In this document: piece after piece, positions 1 through 6,131 of the stretch
Layout of the letters: each line of letters starts with the position of its first letter
Position numbering within the stretch: the stretch's first letter is position 1
Source of the DNA: DASWHF01 sp036393295
GTDB taxonomy: Bacteria; Pseudomonadota; Gammaproteobacteria; Acidiferrobacterales; UBA6901
Reading direction: 5' to 3'
DNA length: 15,159 nt
Assembly (NCBI GenBank): GCA_036393295.1
Contig: DASWHF010000089.1
Coordinates: forward strand, 1-15,159
Made by a program: the position numbers and the translations under genes
Notes under the pieces: generated by a model
What the model saw: only the letters and a program-made list of their open reading frames with translations
What the model was told of the DNA's origin: nothing
The model's database searches: none

Positions 1-393
1 TCCGCCGTTCGCGATCCGATTGCGCAGGCGGATGGCCAGCGGACCGATTCGCTCGACGACTTCCCGCTCGCCGCCTGGCGTCTGCCGGCTCACCATCGGC
101 CGCGATCCCACCCGGCGTTGCCAGCGCTCACCGTCGCCGAGACCGATGAGCGTGACCGCGCAGGCCGTGCCGGCTTCGTTGGCCTGCGGCATGCGCGCGA
201 TGCGCATCAGCAGCCGAACCCAGGGGCGCGATCCGACGCGCACCCTCAGGGTGCCGAGCAGGCGTCGCTCGCCCGCGCCGTGCAGGCGCGCCAGCGCCGG
301 CGCCAGGCGATGGAACTGCGGGCCGAGCGCGCGCGCATACAGCGGCGCCGGTGACCCGGCGGCCGGGGTGGCGGAATTCGCGCCGGCGGTCAT
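1..393 (-). CDS. DUF4166 domain protein, N-terminal part (cut by window edge)
   Basis: An open frame of 131 codons runs from an ATG at 393 to the window edge without a stop, so the C-terminus lies outside. The start overlaps the TGA of the upstream SDR gene (ATGA, 390-393), which suggests translational coupling. The N-terminus is Ala/Pro-rich. It is followed by PLYARALGPQFHRLAPALAR and LHGAGERRLLGTLRV, then WVRLLMRIARMPQA and ERWQRRVGSRPM. This resembles the start of DUF4166 proteins, which often accompany or are fused to SDR or saccharopine-dehydrogenase-like enzymes. The biochemical function is unknown. No signal peptide is visible. As last gene of the GbsR-type operon it probably works with the SDR protein. 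The family call comes from motif memory and is moderately sure; that the frame is coding is more certain, because of the overlap and continuous frame. Confidence 0.72.
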   Translation of the reverse strand, partial: MTAGANSATPAAGSPAPLYARALGPQFHRLAPALARLHGAGERRLLGTLRVRVGSRPWVRLLMRIARMPQANEAGTACAVTLIGLGDGERWQRRVGSRPMVSRQTPGGEREVVERIGPLAIRLRNRIANGG

Positions 394-1853
394 GACGCGG
401 CCCCGTGCAGGTCTTCGAGCGCCGCGTCGAGGCGCGGAAACCGAAAGCGGTAGCCGGCGCGCACCAGCGCGGTCGGGTGGGCGCGCTGACCGTCGACCAT
501 CAAGGTCGCCTGCTCGCCGAGCAGCAGGCGCAGCAGCGCCGCCGGCGTGACGAGCCAGGCCGGCCGACGCAAGGTCCGGGCCAGCGTCGCGGCGAATTCG
601 GCCTGGGTGATCGGCTGCGGCGCCGTGACGTTGTAGACGCCGTGGGCGCGCTTCGGGTCGGGGTTGTTCATCAGGTGGGCGATGGCACCGATCACGTCGT
701 CGATGTGGACCCAGCTTATGACATGGCGACCCTTGCCAATGCGGCCGCCCAGACCAAGCAGGAACGGCAGACGCATGGCCGGCAATATCCCTTGATCGCC
801 GAACACCAAGCCGAAGCGCAGCAGCGCGAGCGGCACGCCCTGGTCGGTCACGGTGCGCGCCGCCGCTTCCCAACGCTGGCAGAGCTCCGATACGAACACC
901 GGCTGAGAGGCGGTGTTCTCGTTGAGGACGCCCGGATCCTCCGGCGCCTGCACGCCGTAATAGCCAACCGCCGATGCCGAGATCATGAGCCGCGGCTTGC
1001 TGCGGGCGCGGGCGATCCATTCGACCAGCGCGCGCGTGGTGTCGATCCGGCTGGCGATGAGCTTGTGCTTGCGTGTCGCGGTCCAACGCGGACCGACGAT
1101 GCGCTCGCCGGCGAGATTGATCACGACATCGAGCGGCGTGCGGCGATCGAGCTCGTCGAGGCCGTGGATGCAGCGGGCGCGCCCGTCGAACAGGTAACTG
1201 GCCCGCAGCGGATCGCGTGTGAGCAGCGTGAGCTCATGGCCCTCGGCGAGGAGGGCGCGGCACAGGGCCTGGCCGATGAACCCGGTGCCGCCGGTGACCA
1301 GCACCCGCCGCGGGCCGCCGGTGAAACGGATCTTCGCGCCCCGCGCGGCGCGCCGCCGGAGCCGGCGGCTGGCGATCGCGTCGCGTATCCCCGAAGCTGT
1401 TACCCCGGCGGCGAACAGGCTGAACGCCACCGACAGCCAACCGTGAGAGGCCCGGTGCAGACCGGTGGGCAGCGCCCACCAGTGCGGCGCGTGCAGGGCC
1501 AGCAGCGCGAAGACGGCGCCGCCATTGATCGCCAGCAGCGTGTGCAGCACGCGTTCGCTGCGCGGCAGCAGGCGGCTGCGGTCCTCCACCAGAAAGTCCC
1601 ACAGTGTCAGCACCACTTCCACCAGCAATACGGCCATCGGCACTATCAACCAGGCACCGCCCCAGTCGAACCATGCCAGCCCGGCGAACAGCAGGCCGTA
1701 GAGTAACGAGCGCAGCGCGTGAATGCGCAACTCGACGGCCGCGCCCGGCTGCTGCGGCAGGGCCGCACGAAGCTCGTGGTGGTAGAGCGTGTCGACGGCG
1801 CCCAGCGCGCCTTGTATCACCAGCAGATTGAGCGCCAGCGTCAGGGTGTTCAT
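390..1853 (-). CDS. TIGR01777/SDR39U1 NAD(P)-dependent epimerase-like protein with N-terminal membrane domain
   Basis: This 487-aa protein has two parts. Residues 1-165 contain about four hydrophobic helices (near 7-22, 48-64, 67-86 and 105-122, with a possible fifth at 138-156), plus conserved-looking YHHE (24-27) and EDRSR...ERVLHT (90-105) segments. Residues 182-487 form a Rossmann SDR of the atypical SDR39U1/YfcH/TIGR01777 type. The nucleotide-binding loop GGTGFIG is at 188-194, NLAGE at 246-250, SASAVGYYG at 292-300 and WVHIDD at 381-386. A C-terminal DUF1731-like helix region follows (about 436-485). Typical family members are about 300 aa and lack the membrane domain, so this is a fusion that would place the enzyme at the inner membrane. 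Its substrate is unknown. The start is the ATG at 1853, which overlaps the TGA of the upstream membrane gene. A longer open frame continues upstream but is explained by that gene in another frame. Confidence 0.88.
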   Translation of the reverse strand: MNTLTLALNLLVIQGALGAVDTLYHHELRAALPQQPGAAVELRIHALRSLLYGLLFAGLAWFDWGGAWLIVPMAVLLVEVVLTLWDFLVEDRSRLLPRSERVLHTLLAINGGAVFALLALHAPHWWALPTGLHRASHGWLSVAFSLFAAGVTASGIRDAIASRRLRRRAARGAKIRFTGGPRRVLVTGGTGFIGQALCRALLAEGHELTLLTRDPLRASYLFDGRARCIHGLDELDRRTPLDVVINLAGERIVGPRWTATRKHKLIASRIDTTRALVEWIARARSKPRLMISASAVGYYGVQAPEDPGVLNENTASQPVFVSELCQRWEAAARTVTDQGVPLALLRFGLVFGDQGILPAMRLPFLLGLGGRIGKGRHVISWVHIDDVIGAIAHLMNNPDPKRAHGVYNVTAPQPITQAEFAATLARTLRRPAWLVTPAALLRLLLGEQATLMVDGQRAHPTALVRAGYRFRFPRLDAALEDLHGAAS

Positions 1854-2332
1854 TCCGCACCTCCGAGCGCGCGCGGTGCGCCATCGGGCGGCAGGAATCG
1901 GTCGATCCACCGCCCCCTGAACAGCGCCGCCGAGATCGCTCCGGCGGCGGTGCCCAAAATGAGCTGCAGGGGAATCTGGACGCCGCCGCCGACGTGGATG
2001 CCGGTCAGGAGCACGCCGACTGCGCCGCAGGCCGCGCCGACCGCTGCCCGAGACGCGGGCGATTGGTAGGCATGGCGCTGGTCGGCGGCGAGCAGGGCGC
2101 TGTACAGCGCGCCGCCGACCAGCGCCGGAATGCCGCCCAGGATGTACGAAAAGGCGATCGCATCCATCATCCATTTGAGCGACGCGCCGTCGATGTAGGC
2201 GCCGAGTGCGATGCAAATCGGCGCCGCGCCGATTGGTGGACCGAGGACCAGGCACCAGGCGGTCGAGATCACGAACAAGCCGAGTCGCTTGGGCAGCGTG
2301 ATGGCCGGGACCGCGGGTCGGGCAGGGATCAT
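1850..2332 (-). CDS. Small integral membrane protein, family not recognised
   Basis: This 160-aa hydrophobic protein has about four predicted membrane segments, near residues 18-38 (LGLFVISTAWCLVLGPPIGA), 55-78, 95-115 and 118-136. The C-terminus is short and basic (RGRWIDRF). I recognise no catalytic motif and do not assign a family. The ATG at 2332 is chosen because GGAGG lies 8 nt upstream, while the in-frame ATG at 2365 would start inside the operator palindrome and lacks such a site. The gene is first in the minus-strand operon and ends in an ATGA overlap with the SDR gene. The position directly behind the 2353-2376 palindrome indicates control by the adjacent GbsR/MarR regulator. It could be a membrane partner of the SDR protein, which is inference from position only. 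Confidence 0.8.
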   Translation of the reverse strand: MIPARPAVPAITLPKRLGLFVISTAWCLVLGPPIGAAPICIALGAYIDGASLKWMMDAIAFSYILGGIPALVGGALYSALLAADQRHAYQSPASRAAVGAACGAVGVLLTGIHVGGGVQIPLQLILGTAAGAISAALFRGRWIDRFLPPDGAPRALGGAE

Positions 2333-2340
2333 AGTACTAT

Positions 2341-2345
2341 CCTCC
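2341..2345 (-). promoter_or_regulatory. Ribosome binding site GGAGG that fixes the membrane-protein start
   Basis: GGAGG on the minus strand sits 8 nt before the ATG at 2332. It favours that start over the upstream in-frame ATG at 2365, which lies within the operator. Confidence 0.7.
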
Positions 2346-2352
2346 AGTTCCG

Positions 2353-2376
2353 AAATTTCTGTCAATACAGAAATTT
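2353..2376 (-). promoter_or_regulatory. Operator palindrome in front of the membrane/SDR/DUF4166 operon
   Basis: This is a perfect inverted repeat. The arms are AAATTTCTGT and ACAGAAATTT, separated by CAAT. A copy matching 22 of 24 bases lies upstream of the regulator gene (2967-2990). Because the palindrome sits just ahead of the first structural gene, it is the likely binding site of the adjacent GbsR/MarR protein. Read on the minus strand, the centre contains TTGACA, a perfect -35 hexamer. With an 18-nt spacer it would pair with GATAGT (2341-2336). Transcription would then start almost at the ATG, so either the message is nearly leaderless or the hexamer is coincidental. Confidence 0.75.
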
Positions 2377-2382
2377 AGGGTC

Positions 2383-2412
2383 AAAAAAAAGCGGGTGTTA
2401 ACGGGCGCCCAC
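2383..2412 (-). terminator. Weak intrinsic terminator candidate after the regulator gene
   Basis: On the minus strand, GTGGG and CCCGC can pair (5 bp with one G-U, 12-nt loop containing the regulator's stop codon), followed directly by eight T residues. The stem is marginal. It would separate regulator transcription from the operon behind it. Confidence 0.3.
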
Positions 2413-2943
2413 GGCGGTCTTCTCGCCGCGCACCAGCTTCTGGATCTTGGCGCCAAGCTTCATCACCTTGACCAGGGTCTCCGGCGGCAGTCGCAGCATT
2501 TCATCGGCCCAGCTCGCCACGGCCTCCATCAGTTGCAGGGTGTCGTGGATGCGCTGCTGGGCCTCGGGCGACTCGCGCCCGAAGTCGCGGCTGGCCAGGC
2601 ACTCGCGCAACACGTCGACGGTCGGATCGAACTCGCGCTCCTTGCGCTCGCGCACGATGGTGCGAAACAGGTCCCAGACGTCGGACGCGGTCGCGAAATG
2701 GTCGCGCCGGTCGTCCATCCGGTGCACCACGTGCACCAGCCCCCAGCTCTGCAGCTCCTTGAGGCTGGTGCTGACGTTCGAGCGCGCCACCCCCAGGGTC
2801 TCGGCGATCTCCTCGGCATTGAGCGGTTCGCTGGCAAGATAGAGCAGCGCGTGGATCTGGGACACCGTGCGGTTGACCCCCCATTTGGAGCCCATTTCCC
2901 CCCAGTGCAGCACGAAGCGTTTGGCGACCGGTTTCAGTTCCAT
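2398..2943 (-). CDS. GbsR/MarR-family transcriptional regulator
   Basis: This 181-aa protein resembles the COG1510 GbsR type of MarR regulator. The N-terminus RFVLHWGEMGSKWGVNRTVS (9-28) is followed by a winged helix-turn-helix at about 30-85: LNAEEIAETLGVARSNVS (41-58), then STSLKELQSWGLV, then a wing ending in DRRDHF (78-83). A long helical C-terminal part (about 86-175) would dimerise. Relatives include GbsR, which controls glycine betaine synthesis genes in Bacillus; the ligand here is unknown. The ATG at 2943 is chosen because the family similarity begins there and an operator-like palindrome lies immediately upstream. The longer open frame back to 3075 would read through that palindrome. 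A short GAGGG precedes the start very closely. It is probably autoregulated and represses the downstream membrane/SDR/DUF4166 genes. Confidence 0.9.
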   Translation of the reverse strand: MELKPVAKRFVLHWGEMGSKWGVNRTVSQIHALLYLASEPLNAEEIAETLGVARSNVSTSLKELQSWGLVHVVHRMDDRRDHFATASDVWDLFRTIVRERKEREFDPTVDVLRECLASRDFGRESPEAQQRIHDTLQLMEAVASWADEMLRLPPETLVKVMKLGAKIQKLVRGEKTAVGAR

Positions 2944-2966
2944 GCCCTCAAGCTTAGTTATGTCAG

Positions 2967-2990
2967 AAAATTCTGTCAATACAGAAATTC
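2967..2990 (-). promoter_or_regulatory. Operator palindrome in front of the regulator gene (autoregulation)
   Basis: The core TTCTGTCAATACAGAA (2971-2986) is identical to the core of the palindrome at 2353-2376, and 22 of 24 bases match over the full length. The four-base centre CAAT is shared too, although dyad symmetry does not require it. On the minus strand it creates TTGACA (2979-2974), a perfect -35 hexamer. A TAAGCT (2956-2951) follows 17 nt later as a weak -10. A repressor here would block the regulator's own promoter. Confidence 0.72.
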
Positions 2991-3090
2991 CTTTCAGCGG
3001 CCAGGGCGCAGATCGAGGTCCGTGGCCGGGGTCGGTTCTCGGCCGGGGGTCGGGGCGGTCCGGAAGGCGCACCAACCAGCCCGCCAGGGG

Positions 3091-3118
3091 TTGACATCCG
3101 ACGCGTCGCCAATATGAT
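3091..3118 (+). promoter_or_regulatory. Sigma-70 promoter of groESL
   Basis: TTGACA (3091-3096) and TATGAT (3113-3118) are separated by 16 nt, a near-consensus housekeeping promoter. The CIRCE operator begins on the last base of the -10, so HrcA would cover the start site. I saw no sigma-32-type pair (CTTGAA with CCCCAT-like) between 2991 and 3195. Confidence 0.8.
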
Positions 3119-3144
3119 TAGCACTCACCGAAACCGAGTGCTAA
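3118..3144 (+). promoter_or_regulatory. CIRCE operator (HrcA binding site)
   Basis: TTAGCACTC (3118-3126) and GAGTGCTAA (3136-3144) form a perfect 9-bp inverted repeat around a 9-nt spacer, the exact consensus of CIRCE. HrcA represses chaperonin operons through this element and releases it on heat shock. hrcA itself is not in this window. Confidence 0.96.
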
Positions 3145-3189
3145 CAGTCCTTTCGGTCATTTCATTAGCGTAATCAATAACTCTCGCAC

Positions 3190-3232
3190 GGAGGAATGGC
3201 GATGACTGCACAACCTATTGTGAAACAAGGAG
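3190..3232 (+). promoter_or_regulatory. Two ribosome binding sites serving alternative groES starts
   Basis: GGAGG (3190-3194) lies 7 nt before an ATG at 3202. AAGGAG (3227-3232) lies 8 nt before a GTG at 3241. Both starts are in the same frame, 13 codons apart. The second gives the normal GroES N-terminus. Confidence 0.6.
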
Positions 3233-3240
3233 AAAATTCT

Positions 3241-3531
3241 GTGAAAATCCGTCCCCTACATGATCGTGTGATCGTGCGCCGCCTGGAAGAGGAGCGCAAA
3301 ACGGCCGGCGGGATCGTGATCCCCGACACTGCGAAGGAAAAGCCCATCCAGGGCGAAGTGATCGCGGTCGGCAAGGGCAAGATCCTGGAGAATGGCGAGG
3401 TCCGCCCGCTGGACGTGAAGGTCGGCGACAAAGTGCTGTTCGGCAAGTACTCGGGCACCGAGGTCAAGGTCGGTGACGAGGAAGTACTGGTCATGCGCGA
3501 AGAAGACATCATGGGCGTGGTCGAGAAGTAA
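3241..3531 (+). CDS. groES: Co-chaperonin GroES (10 kDa)
   Basis: GroES forms the heptameric lid of the GroEL chamber in the cytoplasm. From the GTG at 3241 the protein has 96 aa, the usual length. It starts VKIRPLHDRVIVRR and has TAGGIVIPDTAKEKPIQGEV, the mobile loop region (about residues 16-33). It ends in EEDIMGVVEK. The GTG has a good AAGGAG site. An in-frame ATG at 3202 with its own GGAGG would add 13 residues (MTAQPIVKQGENS), and ATG 3196 is also open but too close to that site. The 3241 start is preferred on family length; the extended form is a real possibility. The gene is first in the groESL operon behind a CIRCE-controlled promoter, 42 nt before groEL. Confidence 0.95.
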   Translation: MKIRPLHDRVIVRRLEEERKTAGGIVIPDTAKEKPIQGEVIAVGKGKILENGEVRPLDVKVGDKVLFGKYSGTEVKVGDEEVLVMREEDIMGVVEK

Positions 3532-3573
3532 GCGATCCCCCGACGGAACCAATCAAGTTAGCGAGGAAAGAAC

Positions 3574-5217
<1,644 letters not shown>

Positions 5218-5247
5218 GCCCTGCCATTCAGATCAAGCAGTCCCCGG

Positions 5248-5278
5248 AAGGCCCCGCGCGAGCGGGGCCTTTCTTTTT
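5248..5278 (+). terminator. Intrinsic terminator of groESL
   Basis: AAGGCCCCGC (5248-5257) pairs with GCGGGGCCTT (5262-5271) around a GCGA tetraloop. The right arm runs directly into a T-rich tract to 5278. It is a perfect 10-bp stem 30 nt after the groEL stop. Confidence 0.93.
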
Positions 5279-5385
5279 GCCATCCACGGCGAGCTGTTTT
5301 CGGTTGTATCCGGTCCCGGAATATGAATAGACTGACCCTGGAGCCCGTCCCGATTAGTCCATAAGAACAGTTTAGGGAGGATCGC

Positions 5386-5934
5386 GTGGTCAAACGTCAG
5401 AAGATTCTCGTCGATCGCAGGTTTCAGCACCGGCTGGCCAGAGAGATGATGGTGATCGTCGTCCTGGTGCCGATCTTTCTGTGGGTGATGTTCTATCTGG
5501 CCGGCCAGTACGCCCTCAGCAATCCGGAGCTCGCGACGGAGCGCGGCGACTGGGGCTTGATCGGCGCACTGCTCCGCCGGCAATTGCTGCCGACGCTGCT
5601 GATCGCCGCGGCGAGCCTCGGCCTGGTCTACGGTTTCGTCATCTATTACACCCACCGCATCGCCGGCCCGGTCTATCGCTTCTGCCGCACTCTGGACGAC
5701 ATGGCCGACGGCAGGATCGGCCAGCGCATCAAACTGCGCCGGCACGACTACTTCGAGAACTTGAGCCAGAGCCTCGACCGCGTCGAGGGTGCGCTGGCGG
5801 GAACGCTCGACGAGTTGCGCACCGCGGCCGCCGCGCTGCGCGAGCGGGCCGACACACTCGGCGATGCGGAACTCCGGCAGCGGGTCGCGGAGATCGACCG
5901 GGTGCTGGAACGCTACCGGCCGCCGGCCGCCTGA
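5386..5934 (+). CDS. Two-TM HAMP-domain membrane protein, no output domain
   Basis: This 182-aa protein has a short basic cytoplasmic start (MVKRQKILVDRRFQHR), TM1 at about 22-40, a small periplasmic loop of about 25 residues, and TM2 at about 66-88. A HAMP-like linker follows (89-137), beginning HRIAGPVYRFCRTLDDMADG. It ends in a coiled-coil-like helix (about 138-176) and has no methyl-accepting, kinase or cyclase domain. The start is GTG with GGGAGG 5 nt upstream. It resembles the membrane part of a chemoreceptor or histidine kinase. It may pair with or modulate the MCP encoded 197 bp downstream, which is inference from position. The groESL terminator lies upstream and a separate promoter is likely, although I could not identify a convincing one. 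Confidence 0.82.
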   Translation: MVKRQKILVDRRFQHRLAREMMVIVVLVPIFLWVMFYLAGQYALSNPELATERGDWGLIGALLRRQLLPTLLIAAASLGLVYGFVIYYTHRIAGPVYRFCRTLDDMADGRIGQRIKLRRHDYFENLSQSLDRVEGALAGTLDELRTAAAALRERADTLGDAELRQRVAEIDRVLERYRPPAA

Positions 5935-5941
5935 CTCCCGC

Positions 5942-5965
5942 GGGGGCGCATCCCCCTATCTTCTT
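5942..5965 (+). terminator. Weak hairpin after the HAMP gene
   Basis: GGGGG (5942-5946) pairs with CCCCC (5952-5956) around CGCAT, followed by a pyrimidine-rich TATCTTCTT. The stem is only 5 bp and the T tract is broken, so termination is uncertain. Confidence 0.3.
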
Positions 5966-6007
5966 CACCCGCAGCCTGCTGTTCGACTCTGTCTAAATCT
6001 CAATCTC

Positions 6008-6033
6008 TGCCGGACGGTACTCATCGTCCGGCA
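6008..6033 (+). repeat. Perfect 9-bp inverted repeat upstream of the MCP gene
   Basis: TGCCGGACG (6008-6016) and CGTCCGGCA (6025-6033) flank an 8-nt loop. No T tract follows, so a simple intrinsic terminator is unlikely. It may be an operator or an mRNA leader hairpin about 100 nt before the MCP start. Confidence 0.55.
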
Positions 6034-6064
6034 CGATCATTGCACATTCCTGACGTTAATCCGT

Positions 6065-6093
6065 GGTCCAGGCGCTTGCGCCGGCGCTGGACC
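6065..6093 (+). repeat. Nested hairpin in the MCP leader
   Basis: GGTCCAG (6065-6071) can pair with CTGGACC (6087-6093). Inside, GGCGC (6071-6075) and GCGCC (6078-6082) form an alternative small stem. It lies 38 nt before the MCP ATG, which has only a weak ribosome binding site, so leader structure may influence translation. Confidence 0.4.
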
Positions 6094-6131
6094 GGCCGAG
6101 CGTGCCATTTGAGAAACAGAACGAGCGCTGA

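Noticed and set aside
405..1706. 433-codon plus-strand frame opposite the SDR gene
   Set aside because: The SDR on the minus strand has complete family motifs and coupled neighbours; the plus-strand product has none.
1854..2255. N-terminal extension of the SDR frame upstream of 1853
   Set aside because: This stretch is read in another frame by the membrane-protein gene. The extension is Arg/Pro-rich and the ATGA overlap at 1850-1853 marks the true start.
5994..6016. FliA (sigma-28) promoter for the MCP: TAAA followed by GCCGGACG
   Set aside because: The spacing is 11 nt instead of about 15 and the -10 half matches only GCCG, so it does not fit the flagellar/chemotaxis promoter consensus.
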